This document shows positions 14,986 to 23,232 of a DNA stretch of 64,000 bases, piece after piece. Within the stretch, counting starts at the first letter, position 1. Each line of letters begins with the position of its first letter. A program made the position numbers and the translations under genes. The stretch spans positions 1 to 64,000 of the forward strand of contig CAKUSP010000008.1 of NCBI GenBank assembly GCA_934680015.1, given 5' to 3'. Source of the stretch: an uncultured Bacteroidales bacterium. GTDB taxonomy: Bacteria > Bacteroidota > Bacteroidia > Bacteroidales > UBA932. Below the pieces are notes generated by a model, which was not told the origin of the DNA, ran no database searches, and was given only the letters and a program-made list of their open reading frames with translations.

Positions 14986-16127
14986 TGCTGGATATTTCCT
15001 AATACAAATTCACAAAAGTCTTTATATAGTTGCCTGTCTGCTTCGTTTTGTGAAACGGATAACTTATGCAATGTGTCTTCGCCCATGTAGTATGATAAAA
15101 CGCTGTTACCATAAAGCCCCAGATCCTTACACATTTGAAAATAGTAGTAGAACCTCTTTCTAAAGCTTTCCCAATCAGGTGCTCCATAAAGGACCTTGTC
15201 GTCTATCTCCAGTTCCATGGAGAGATTGTTCTTTTTCAATCTGTCTTTCCACTCTTCCATATTGTATTCCGGATGCCAAAGGTAGTTAGGCTGGATCATT
15301 ACGAAGTCGAAATGGAACTTTTCCCATCTATCAGAACCTGTTGCCCAATTATATGGAATCCACGACATGCTCATTTTCTTGCTATGTACATAGTCGGAAA
15401 GTGCAGGGTAGACTTCTTCCCAGCGCTTTATTGCGGGGTTATATCCATTGTCTTTAGTGACGAGTTCCTCTGAGAAGCAGTAAAATCCTTCTAACTCGAG
15501 GTTTTTGAATTTGGCTTTTTTCCATCGCTTTATCACTGTGTCTACAAACCATTTGCATGCGGCCAATCTATCCTCGCCCTTCGCGAAATCCATCTGTCTG
15601 CCATTAATTTCTCCCCAGTATATGGTTTTAGAAGTGGTGTCCCTGAATTCGTAATATGGAATAGGGTCTGGGATGCTGACCACTACTTTTCTTTTAGTGG
15701 ATGGCTTGCCAATCCTACCTTTAGTCTCGCCCACCACCTTATCCAGCGCATCGAAACCTATCCCTTCGGTGAACCAGTAGTCTATGAAATGCTGCCAATT
15801 GCCTTTGTCTGCAGGATGGTTCCCATAGCCAATTCCCATGGCTGCTCCTTCTTCTGTAGGTGTGGATTTATCGTAGATTTCGAGGGCGAGAAAAGCATCG
15901 AAGAGCCAATGTTCTTTTCCTTTGTCATCCACATAGCTTACATGCGGGCGCAATCGCTCTTCAGTCCATAGAGCATTTGCCCTACCCATATTGCCCCCAT
16001 AAAGAAGGGCCATGTTGTCATAAGGGGTGAAGCGACCGCTTTCGCCAGGGCGTGGAGTGTTCCCTGCGTGGGTGCTTGTCAGTGCTATCCCCAATAAAAG
16101 TGTTGTTAAAAAAAGTTTTGTTTTCAT
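14982..16127 (-). CDS. DUF4855-family exported protein, glycosidase-like
   Basis: The product is 381 aa from ATG 16127. An upstream in-frame ATG at 16151 falls inside the likely -7 promoter box (16149-16156), so the downstream start is chosen; it gives a standard signal peptide ending THA. The body matches DUF4855, a TIM-barrel-like family of Bacteroidetes and Firmicutes, with conserved aromatic and acidic stretches: HWLFDAFLALEIYD, NWQHFIDYWF, LEGFYCFSEELV, MSMSWIPYNWATGS, FVMIQPNYLW, MELEIDD. The family looks like a glycoside hydrolase, but I know no demonstrated substrate. It is exported and first in a two-gene unit with recG, an unrelated DNA repair helicase. Confidence 0.8.
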   Translation of the reverse strand: MKTKLFLTTLLLGIALTSTHAGNTPRPGESGRFTPYDNMALLYGGNMGRANALWTEERLRPHVSYVDDKGKEHWLFDAFLALEIYDKSTPTEEGAAMGIGYGNHPADKGNWQHFIDYWFTEGIGFDALDKVVGETKGRIGKPSTKRKVVVSIPDPIPYYEFRDTTSKTIYWGEINGRQMDFAKGEDRLAACKWFVDTVIKRWKKAKFKNLELEGFYCFSEELVTKDNGYNPAIKRWEEVYPALSDYVHSKKMSMSWIPYNWATGSDRWEKFHFDFVMIQPNYLWHPEYNMEEWKDRLKKNNLSMELEIDDKVLYGAPDWESFRKRFYYYFQMCKDLGLYGNSVLSYYMGEDTLHKLSVSQNEADRQLYKDFCEFVLGNIQH

Positions 16128-16148
16128 TAATGTAGTTTTGTTTCTATA

Positions 16149-16156
16149 CAAAGATA
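16149..16156 (-). promoter_or_regulatory. -7 element of the DUF4855-recG unit
   Basis: The minus strand reads TATCTTTG, matching TAnnTTTG, 21 nt upstream of ATG 16127. No good -33 element is seen. Confidence 0.5.
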
Positions 16157-16276
16157 TTGGTTTTTTTAAACATTTTCCATAGATTTGCGTCTGTTCGTTG
16201 TGTTATTCCTTTTTAAGGATTACTTAAAGGGGCTACCTATCAAGAAGATTGTAAGATGGAAATGTTTCGCGGCGTC

Positions 16277-16305
16277 TTGTAATCTTTAAGTTGTTAATAT
16301 GTTTG
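16277..16305 (+). promoter_or_regulatory. Promoter of the 16322 lipoprotein gene
   Basis: TTG at 16277-16279 and TATGTTTG at 16298-16305 (spacing 18) resemble the Bacteroidota consensus and leave a leader of about 12 nt. A TTTTTAAGGATTACTTAA motif lies upstream at 16210-16227. Confidence 0.5.
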
Positions 16306-16321
16306 CGAAATTAAAGAAAGA

Positions 16322-17374
16322 ATGAAAAAATTTGAAACACTTCTGGCAGTTGCTGCTGCCATTACGCTTGTCGCTTCTTGTGACAGTAAAAAGAATGATC
16401 CTGTTACTCCAGATAATCCGAAGGATGTGGTAGTGCCTGAAACTATGATAGAAGCTTATTATGTAGGAGATTATTATGAAACAGGAAAATCTGCTAATGT
16501 ACTTCTCAACTTCGTATCAGGGAATGTGGACTTAAATGAAGATGAAACAGCTTTTATAGGAACTGGTCAAGTTTTGTGTCTTGATCTTAATGTAACACTT
16601 CCAGCTTCAGTTGAAGAAGCTGATCATCTTAGTCTTCCTGCTGGAACTTATACTGTTGCTGATGATACACATGCGCCACTTACTTGGAACCCGGAAGAGT
16701 CATATCTTGTTAAGGTAGAAAATGACGTGGTAATCGCTGATCAAGAAGCTTTTAAGTCAGGAACAGTTACTATAGAGAAAACAGATAAAGGCTCAAAGGT
16801 GGTTTTTAGCGGTGAACTTAAGAGTGGGACGGCATTTACATATGAGTATGAGGGGATTGATCGTGTGATGAGTCATGCCGAGGATAGCAAATATTCTAAT
16901 CTGGAAAAAGATGTGGAAGTTAAAACTTTGGTATCTGCATCATATAGTTCTTTGGGTGATGTGGTAGGCGATGGCAAGACTGAGACTTGGGTGGTTTCGT
17001 TAGGTGATAAATACTACGATTTCGAAGAAGAATATGGTAATGGGGAGTCTGTACTTCTGTTCCTTAATGTAAAACCAGGCTCAAAAGAAATCCCGGAGGG
17101 TAAAGTGACAGAGTTCGCTGATTTGAATTTCACAGAGGTGTTGGAGCCTAACACTTTAGTGGCCGGGTATTTTATGTGGGGCACTTATGGCGGAACTTGG
17201 TACAAATGCCCTGCCTATGCTTACGAAGCTGCTCTTGTAGGTGGAGAAGTGGAGTTCGTTAAGGGAGAGGATAACACATACTCTATAAAAGGCACACTCC
17301 TCGATGCTTATGGAAAGAAAGTATCTTTCTCTTATAGTGGAGAGGTGAAACAGATGGTGTACGAAGAAGAGTAA
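16322..17374 (+). CDS. Bacteroidales lipoprotein of unknown function
   Basis: The product is 350 aa. A type II signal peptide ends in LVASCDSKKN (lipobox Cys ~20), followed by a flexible Asp/Pro-rich linker. Two beta-rich halves (~40-180 and ~195-345) share features: a long strand-rich start, a LPAGTYTV- or IPEGKVTEF-like turn, and an ending such as GELKSGTAFTYEYEG or GEVKQMVYEEE. They look like duplicated beta-sandwich domains. I do not recognise a named family beyond this common Bacteroidales architecture. It has its own promoter and a strong terminator, so it is monocistronic. It is probably surface-exposed; the ligand is unknown. Confidence 0.75.
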   Translation: MKKFETLLAVAAAITLVASCDSKKNDPVTPDNPKDVVVPETMIEAYYVGDYYETGKSANVLLNFVSGNVDLNEDETAFIGTGQVLCLDLNVTLPASVEEADHLSLPAGTYTVADDTHAPLTWNPEESYLVKVENDVVIADQEAFKSGTVTIEKTDKGSKVVFSGELKSGTAFTYEYEGIDRVMSHAEDSKYSNLEKDVEVKTLVSASYSSLGDVVGDGKTETWVVSLGDKYYDFEEEYGNGESVLLFLNVKPGSKEIPEGKVTEFADLNFTEVLEPNTLVAGYFMWGTYGGTWYKCPAYAYEAALVGGEVEFVKGEDNTYSIKGTLLDAYGKKVSFSYSGEVKQMVYEEE

Positions 17375-17400
17375 TATAAGATTATATATACTTTATTTTA

Positions 17401-17436
17401 AGTTTCGCAGGCGTTTTCCGCTTGCGAAACTTTTTT
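17401..17436 (+). terminator. Strong rho-independent terminator
   Basis: A 13-bp stem (AGTTTCGCAGGCG with CGCTTGCGAAACT, one G-T pair) with a 5-nt TTTTC loop is followed by a T-tract. It insulates the lipoprotein gene from the cobalamin-regulated gene. Confidence 0.95.
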
Positions 17437-17445
17437 ATACATTTG
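17415..17445 (+). promoter_or_regulatory. Promoter of the cobalamin riboswitch transcript
   Basis: TTTC (17415-17418), 19 nt, then TACATTTG (17438-17445). The -33 element would lie in the loop of the upstream terminator. Transcription would begin just before the riboswitch P1 helix at 17454. Confidence 0.55.
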
Positions 17446-17453
17446 CAGCGGAT

Positions 17454-17600
17454 TATGGTAGGAACTCTGGTGAGTTCTTTTAAGGGGGAATACGGTGAGA
17501 TGCCGTAACTGTGCCCGCAACGGTATGCTATAAGGCTAGTCCGAATACCCACCATAGTCAAGTTTAACACAGGGAGCTCGGGGGCAAGTTCCTAGTAAAA
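17454..17600 (+). promoter_or_regulatory. Cobalamin (B12) riboswitch
   Basis: Hallmarks of the class appear in order: P1 strand TATGGT (17454-17459), a GAACTC/GAGTTC hairpin, GGGGGAATACGGTGAGATGCC, the conserved ACTGTGCCCGCAACGGTA core, and the B12-box-like AGTCCGAATACCCACC (17538-17553). The closing P1 strand is ACCATA (17551-17556). The 54 nt before ATG 17610 contain GGGAGCTCGGGGGCAAGTTCCT, which can form a small hairpin and may serve as the expression platform, probably translational. It controls the BtuB-like receptor directly downstream. Confidence 0.93.
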
Positions 17601-17609
17601 CGAAATCAA

Positions 17610-19403
17610 ATGTTATTATCTATTCTATTGGGGGTGTGTTCTCTTTATGCCCCAATTGCTCAGTACGAAGATAATGTGCTGACTGAAGCGGTTCTTACCG
17701 CAGAGAAAGGGCTTGTCGTATCTAGAAAAGACACTCTTTCTACAGAAGGAATCCTAGGCGTAACAGATTTACTTTTAATGAGTCCTAGCTTTCAGATAAA
17801 TGATTATGGTGGTATGTCGGGGCTAAAAACAGTTAGCCTTCGTGGATTTGGGAGTGCACATACATCTATCTATGTGGATGGTATAAGAGTTACTAATGTT
17901 CAAAGTGGCCAATCGGATTTGGGCTTTCTTCCACTTGCCTCTTTCGATTATGCTATAGTGGATTATGCGCAAAATAGTGTTAGTTTCAAAACGAAGCGTC
18001 CTGTGTTTGGAAATTCACCTTTTATTGGGGCTGTGAAACTAGATGCCGGCTCGTTTTCAACATATTCGCCTCTTATCTATGCAGCATTCAAATTATCCGA
18101 TTATTTTAGCATTTCGACACATGTTAATGCTTTATATACAAAAGGGAATTATCCGTACGAGACTAATATGTTTCGGGAAAATAATGATATGAATCGTTTC
18201 GACGCGGATGTGGATTTGTTCGGAGACTATAAAGGTTATGATTTGCATGTAAAGGCTTTTTTAAATACTTCTAAAAGGGGTACTCCTGGTTCGTTGGTAT
18301 ATCCTAGTAAAGATAGACAGAATGACTGTAATTACTTTATACAAGGAAAGCTGTCAAAAAGAATAACAGATGCATATACTCTTCATTTTAGCACTAAAGA
18401 GGCTATCGATAAACTGGACTATATTTCCGAATGGGGTAATAGTAATTATAACCAGAATAACTTACAATTTAACATTGTAAACGATATTCAGTTAGCAGAG
18501 ATGTTCAATGTGACGGTGGCCACGGATGCTCATTTTGATAAATTGTCTGGTTCAGTATATAATGCATCACGTACTGAACTGTTTTCTTCCGTTGCTGGAG
18601 CATATCATAGTGATTTGTTAAGTGCTAAGATAGCTTTAGAGTATAATGCTACTACAGACAAAGGAGTAGTGAAAACGAATGCCTTTTTGCCATCTGCCGA
18701 TATTAGGGTCCGCTTATATGATGGACTATTTATGACAGCATTTGCACGAAGAGCCTTCCGTGCGCCTACTTTTAACGAATTGTACTATCCTGGATTTGGG
18801 AACACTTCACTTAAGCCTGAGGATGCTTTTCTTGCCGATATGGGCTTAGAGTATAGTTTTATTCCTATCGATAATGTTAAGGTGAAAGCACAATTAGATG
18901 GTTTTTATAATCTCTTAACTAATAAAATAACAAATGCCCCGACTGAGGAAAATCCTAGCATTTGGCTTCCTTATAATATTGGGAAAGTTCATTCTTCGGG
19001 ACTTGATGCTACTGCCGGTTTAGAATGTTTGTCAGATCTTGGAATAGAATGGACATTGAATGCCAAGTATTCATTTCTTAGCGCTATTGACCGTACTCCG
19101 AATAGCGGTAATTTCGGTAAGCAAATACCATTCATTGCAAAGCATTCGGCATTTCTAGAGGGAAAAGTTAGTTACGATGGCTGGATGGTATTGGCCAATT
19201 GGCAGGGACGCTTTGGAAGAACCCAAAGTGCATCAATGGCTGCTGCTGATTGGAATACATTAGACCTTACTCTTGGTAAGTCTATCCGAAATTTGGCCCT
19301 AAAGTTCTCTGCTCGAAATGTGTTTGATTATCGTTATCAACTTGCAGATGGATATCCTATGCCAGGATTTAATTTCGTGGCAGGAGTAGAATATAGGTTT
19401 TAG
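17610..19403 (+). CDS. btuB: BtuB-like TonB-dependent outer-membrane receptor
   Basis: The product is 597 aa. A short signal peptide (~1-18) precedes a plug domain: LGVTDLLLMSPSFQIND, then LRGFGSAHTSIYVDGIRV (the classical RGxG...VDG plug motif). A 22-strand-type barrel follows, ending LKFSARNVFDYRYQLADGYPMPG and a terminal aromatic (YRF). Placement directly under a cobalamin riboswitch identifies corrinoids as the likely substrate. The receptor would import B12 across the outer membrane with TonB-ExbBD, none of which are in this window. At ~600 aa it matches BtuB size and is shorter than SusC-type receptors. No corrinoid-binding partner or BtuFCD follows; the next gene has its own promoter. 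Confidence 0.92.
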   Translation: MLLSILLGVCSLYAPIAQYEDNVLTEAVLTAEKGLVVSRKDTLSTEGILGVTDLLLMSPSFQINDYGGMSGLKTVSLRGFGSAHTSIYVDGIRVTNVQSGQSDLGFLPLASFDYAIVDYAQNSVSFKTKRPVFGNSPFIGAVKLDAGSFSTYSPLIYAAFKLSDYFSISTHVNALYTKGNYPYETNMFRENNDMNRFDADVDLFGDYKGYDLHVKAFLNTSKRGTPGSLVYPSKDRQNDCNYFIQGKLSKRITDAYTLHFSTKEAIDKLDYISEWGNSNYNQNNLQFNIVNDIQLAEMFNVTVATDAHFDKLSGSVYNASRTELFSSVAGAYHSDLLSAKIALEYNATTDKGVVKTNAFLPSADIRVRLYDGLFMTAFARRAFRAPTFNELYYPGFGNTSLKPEDAFLADMGLEYSFIPIDNVKVKAQLDGFYNLLTNKITNAPTEENPSIWLPYNIGKVHSSGLDATAGLECLSDLGIEWTLNAKYSFLSAIDRTPNSGNFGKQIPFIAKHSAFLEGKVSYDGWMVLANWQGRFGRTQSASMAAADWNTLDLTLGKSIRNLALKFSARNVFDYRYQLADGYPMPGFNFVAGVEYRF

Positions 19404-19410
19404 TGCTGGC

Positions 19411-19441
19411 TTTCAATAGTGCTTACAAAGCATTATATTTG
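19411..19441 (+). promoter_or_regulatory. Promoter of the glycan-decoration operon
   Basis: TTTC (19411-19414), 19 nt, then TATATTTG (19434-19441). The leader contains TTTTTGAAGGTTACTTAA at 19445-19462, an 18-mer that also occurs exactly at 7900-7917. Confidence 0.65.
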
Positions 19442-19474
19442 CACTTTTTGAAGGTTACTTAAAACCATGATAGA

Positions 19475-20617
19475 TTGAAAAGGCTAGCATTTATACATAA
19501 TCGTTTTCCAGCAGGGGGGGCTGAAAGAGTAACTTTAGATATAGCAAGGTATCTAAAATCGATAGGTGGCTATGAGGTCTATGTATTTGTGTCTCATGTA
19601 ATTGATTTTGTGGACGATAGCCTTAATATTATAAAAGTTCCGCCTCAGTCTATCCCTTCAAGGAGATCCAGATACATAGAGAGCCTCGTTAAAGAGCTGA
19701 GTATCGATGTCTTAGTACAGATTTCGAAATCCATATACGATATAGAAGGCATACGCGAGCGCACAAGTTGTAAGGTTATTCTTGCTTGTCATGGGGAACT
19801 TTTCTGGCAACGCTATTCCATAATGCATAATAGGCAGAAGCACAAGTTTCTTTGGAATTTACTTTATAAAAAAAAGTATGCTGATGGAACACTTGCAGCG
19901 CGTATTGCGCGTGAACGCACGATGCGTGACTATAAGAGTTGTGACGTATATGTCGTATTGTGTGAAGAATATCGGCTCCAAATGGAGAAAGACTTATCTA
20001 TAGGCGCGGATTCGCATGTGGTCGTAATAGAAAATTCGGAGCAGATAGTACCATCTCCTTGTCTTGAAAAAGAGAATATGATGCTTTTCTGTGGCAGGTT
20101 TGAGAATTGGTCTAAGCGTATAGACAGGTTACTTAGAATTTGGAAACTAGTGCAAGACGATATTCCGGGATGGGAATTGGAGATGGTAGGAGATGGCCCT
20201 GCATGGGAGGAGATGAAGGTGTATGCACAGCGATTGGCCTTGAAAAGGGTGAAATTCGAAGGTCGTAGATCGGATGTAAGCGCATTTTATTCTCGTGCGA
20301 GCGTGGTTTGCATGACCTCACAGACAGAAGGTTGGCCTCTTGCTCTTACCGAAGGGCAAGCCAATGGCTGTATCGGGGTGGCATTTGCATGCAGCGCTGG
20401 GGTTGAGGATGTCCTTTCTCCTAATGGAAAATGCGGGTTTTTGGTGAAACCTTTCGATGAGAATGCGTATGCAACGGTTTTAAAGAAAATAGCATCTTGC
20501 AGAGAAGTGGATTTGAGGAGCATAAGGATAAATGGAATAAATAAACGGAAGCAATACTCTCCAGAGATAATATCTCATAAATGGAAGGTGTTGTTTGATT
20601 CTCTTTGTAAAAAATGA
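19475..20617 (+). CDS. GT4-family glycosyltransferase
   Basis: The product is 380 aa, starting at a TTG (19475); an ATG 8 bp upstream is out of frame and stops at once. The N-terminal Rossmann half shows HNRFPAGGAERVTLDIARYL. The C-terminal half has the GT-B donor-binding signature LFCGRFENWSKRIDRLLRIW, FEGRRSDVSAFYSRASV, and TSQTEGWPLALTEGQANG with the expected E...E pattern. It transfers a sugar from an activated donor to an acceptor glycan, in the cytoplasm or at the inner membrane face. It is the first gene of a four-gene unit: its stop overlaps the LicD start (ATGA at 20614-20617). Sugar specificity cannot be read. Confidence 0.9.
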   Translation: MKRLAFIHNRFPAGGAERVTLDIARYLKSIGGYEVYVFVSHVIDFVDDSLNIIKVPPQSIPSRRSRYIESLVKELSIDVLVQISKSIYDIEGIRERTSCKVILACHGELFWQRYSIMHNRQKHKFLWNLLYKKKYADGTLAARIARERTMRDYKSCDVYVVLCEEYRLQMEKDLSIGADSHVVVIENSEQIVPSPCLEKENMMLFCGRFENWSKRIDRLLRIWKLVQDDIPGWELEMVGDGPAWEEMKVYAQRLALKRVKFEGRRSDVSAFYSRASVVCMTSQTEGWPLALTEGQANGCIGVAFACSAGVEDVLSPNGKCGFLVKPFDENAYATVLKKIASCREVDLRSIRINGINKRKQYSPEIISHKWKVLFDSLCKK

Positions 20618-21408
20618 ATAAGTATAATCCGGAAGGCTCCCAGTTGAGAGCAGATCAAATGAAAATGCTAGGTGTTCTGGTGGAATTCTCAAGAATTTGT
20701 AAGGAGAATGGTATTACTTGGTGGCTTGATTCGGGGACCCTTCTAGGGGCTGTTCGTCATGGTGGATTTATACCATGGGATGATGATGTGGATGTATGTG
20801 TGATGAAAAAGGACTATAAGCGGTTGCGTAAAATATTATGTTCGCTTAATAGTGATAAGTATTTTTATTCATGTATTCAATCAGATGTTGAACATGTTAA
20901 CCCTTTCGGTAAATTTAGACTAAAAGAAGGGGGCATGGAATCTACCGACCCGCGTTCTCAATATTTTAAGTATAAGGGACCTGGCCTTGATGTCTTTAGT
21001 GTGGAGTATACTTCTCGTTTTGCTTCGCATCTTTCTAAGTTTTTCTATAAGAATATGCAGCATCCAGTTCCTAAAATAAAAAATGCTGCTATAAGACATT
21101 TTGTAACAAGGCTGGTAGAGGTGATAAACTTCGGATTTTTACTTCCGCTGTGTCGACTTATCGGGCTAATAAATCCTAAACATCAGTACTATTATGAGTT
21201 GGGATCGGGCTTCTATAAGAATCCTATGTATATGGATCAGATTTTCCCCCTACGTACTATAACCTTTGAAGGTGTTGAATTTCCAGCGCCAAAGGATGTG
21301 GATGCATATCTGCAGAATTTGTATGGGGATTGGCATAAATTGCCTACGGATGAGCAGATAAAGAAGTCACTTCATAGTAGTATATATTTGAAAGAAATTT
21401 ACGGTTAG
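20614..21408 (+). CDS. LicD-family phosphotransferase
   Basis: The product is 264 aa. Residues ~25-65 carry the LicD signature: WWLDSGTLLGAVRHGGFIPW then DDDVDVCVMKKDY, with GTLLG and the DDDVD acidic cluster. A C-terminal YLQNLYGDWHKLP segment typical of the family closes the protein. Characterised LicD proteins transfer phosphocholine or related phospho-alcohols from a CDP-activated donor to glycans. The next gene supplies a LicC-like nucleotidyltransferase domain, which would make such a donor. It lies 3 bp upstream of that gene. The identity of the group transferred is open; choline-uptake or kinase genes (LicA/LicB) are not present. Confidence 0.92.
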   Translation: MNKYNPEGSQLRADQMKMLGVLVEFSRICKENGITWWLDSGTLLGAVRHGGFIPWDDDVDVCVMKKDYKRLRKILCSLNSDKYFYSCIQSDVEHVNPFGKFRLKEGGMESTDPRSQYFKYKGPGLDVFSVEYTSRFASHLSKFFYKNMQHPVPKIKNAAIRHFVTRLVEVINFGFLLPLCRLIGLINPKHQYYYELGSGFYKNPMYMDQIFPLRTITFEGVEFPAPKDVDAYLQNLYGDWHKLPTDEQIKKSLHSSIYLKEIYG

Positions 21409-21411
21409 AAT

Positions 21412-23232
21412 ATGCAGGCAGTAATTTTAGCGGCCGGGATGGGCAAGCGGTTAGGCAATTTGACTAAGAATAACACCAAATGTATGGTGGAAGTAAACGG
21501 AATTTCCTTGATAGATAGGGTATTGGGCCAATTATCCCATATCGATGGTCTTAGCCGTGTCGTGCTCGTTGTGGGTTATAAGGGCAGAGAACTTATGAAT
21601 TTCATCGGGAATCGTTACGATGGGCGCTTGCGGATAGAGTTTATAGAAAATCCTATCTATGATAAGACTAACAATATATACTCGTTGGCATTGGCCCGGG
21701 AAAAACTGCTGGAAGATGACACCCTGCTTATAGAGAGTGATTTGATATTCGATGACAGAATATTCCCGCTGATTATGGATAACCCTTATCCTAACTTGGC
21801 ACTTGTGGCTAAATATCAGACGTGGATGGATGGCACTATGGTGCGTATCGATGATGATAATAACATTGTGAACTTCATACCTAAGAAAGCCTTTAAATAT
21901 AGTGATGTGGAGTATTACTATAAGACGGTCAATGTCTATAAGTTCAGTCGCGATTTTATGCGATATAAGTATTTGCCTTTCCTTGATGCATATTGCAGTG
22001 CTTTAGGAAATAACGAATATTACGAACAGGTACTTCGCGTAATATGTATGCTGGATAACTCTGAATTGAAAGCGCTTCCTATTACGGATGAAAAATGGTA
22101 TGAGATAGATGATATTCAGGATTTAGACATAGCAAGTGCGCTTTTTTCGGAAGGTGAGCAGCGATTACATCTATATATGAAAAGATATGGAGGATATTGG
22201 CGTTTCCCTGGAATGCTTGACTACTGTTACTTAGTTAATCCCTATTTTCCGACCGAGAGAATGAAAGATGAGATGCGCTCCAATTTTGATACTCTTCTTG
22301 CAGAATATCCATCTGGGATGCATGTGAATTCTTTGATAGCAGGGAAGTGCTTTGGGGTGCATTCGAATTATATAGTTGTAGGAAATGGCGCAGCGGAATT
22401 GATAAAGAGTTTGATGGCGGTTCTTCAGGGTAAGGTAGGTGTTATATATCCTACGTTCGAGGAATATCCTAATAGACTTGACCCTACACGAATAGTGAAA
22501 TATACTCCATCGTCCGAAGGTTTTCATTATACTTTAGACGATGTAAAGGTTTTCTTTACAGAAAATCATGTGGATGTACTTCTTTTGATCAATCCAGATA
22601 ATCCATCTGGTAATTATATTCATCGCGATGCTTTATTGGATATGGTGAGTTGGTGCGCTTCGTGTGGGATGAAAATAGTTGTGGATGAATCATTTGCTGA
22701 TTTTAGTGATGAATTTCCAGATAATACCTTGTTTTCTGATGGGTGTTTAAATAGATACAATAACTTAATAGTAGTAAAAAGCATTTCAAAGTCTTTCGGC
22801 GTTCCAGGATTGCGTTTGGGTGTTATGGCAAGTTCTGACATGGCGTTGATAGATCAGGTGAAAAAAGATGTAAGTATTTGGAATATAAATTCTTTTGCTG
22901 AATTTTTCTTGCAGATATACTCTAAATATGAAAGTGACTATAAACGTAGCGCAGTTAAATTTAGACAGGAACGAGAAAGGTTTAGGGAAGAATTGGAGAA
23001 TGTTCCTTTTTTAAAAGTGTTTGACACTCAGGCCAATTATTTTTTGTGTAAGGTGTGTGGTAGTTTGAGCTCGGAGGAGTTAGCTGATATTATGTTAGAT
23101 CGCTATAACATTTTGATAAAGGACTGTTCTAAAAAGAAAGGATTCGAAGGTAAGAATTATATACGTATAGCCATTCGTAATAGGGAAGATAATTTAAGAC
23201 TTGTTGAGGCGTTTAGGAGTTTGTGTGAATGA
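21412..23232 (+). CDS. Bifunctional nucleotidyltransferase / fold-type I PLP enzyme
   Basis: The product is 606 aa with two domains. Residues ~1-245 are a LicC-type nucleotidyltransferase: LAAGMGKRLGNLTKNNTKCM (G-G-R...K signature), an acidic pair near IESDLIFD, and a closing WYEIDDIQDLDIA. Residues ~255-606 are an aminotransferase class I/II domain close to histidinol-phosphate aminotransferase/CobD decarboxylases: VGNGAAELIKSL, INPDNPSGNYI, VVDESFADF, and the PLP lysine Lys460 in SISKSFGVPGLRLG, with a final NYIRIAIRNREDN arginine region. The fusion implies that the PLP domain makes a phospho-amino alcohol or similar product that the first domain links to CMP, and LicD then transfers it. 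Decarboxylation of phosphoserine to phosphoethanolamine is one option; transamination is another. Confidence 0.88.
   Translation: MQAVILAAGMGKRLGNLTKNNTKCMVEVNGISLIDRVLGQLSHIDGLSRVVLVVGYKGRELMNFIGNRYDGRLRIEFIENPIYDKTNNIYSLALAREKLLEDDTLLIESDLIFDDRIFPLIMDNPYPNLALVAKYQTWMDGTMVRIDDDNNIVNFIPKKAFKYSDVEYYYKTVNVYKFSRDFMRYKYLPFLDAYCSALGNNEYYEQVLRVICMLDNSELKALPITDEKWYEIDDIQDLDIASALFSEGEQRLHLYMKRYGGYWRFPGMLDYCYLVNPYFPTERMKDEMRSNFDTLLAEYPSGMHVNSLIAGKCFGVHSNYIVVGNGAAELIKSLMAVLQGKVGVIYPTFEEYPNRLDPTRIVKYTPSSEGFHYTLDDVKVFFTENHVDVLLLINPDNPSGNYIHRDALLDMVSWCASCGMKIVVDESFADFSDEFPDNTLFSDGCLNRYNNLIVVKSISKSFGVPGLRLGVMASSDMALIDQVKKDVSIWNINSFAEFFLQIYSKYESDYKRSAVKFRQERERFREELENVPFLKVFDTQANYFLCKVCGSLSSEELADIMLDRYNILIKDCSKKKGFEGKNYIRIAIRNREDNLRLVEAFRSLCE

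Noticed and set aside
17610..19403. SusC/SusD-type nutrient locus
   Set aside because: The receptor is only ~600 aa, lacks the SusC N-terminal extension, has no SusD gene, and is under a cobalamin riboswitch.
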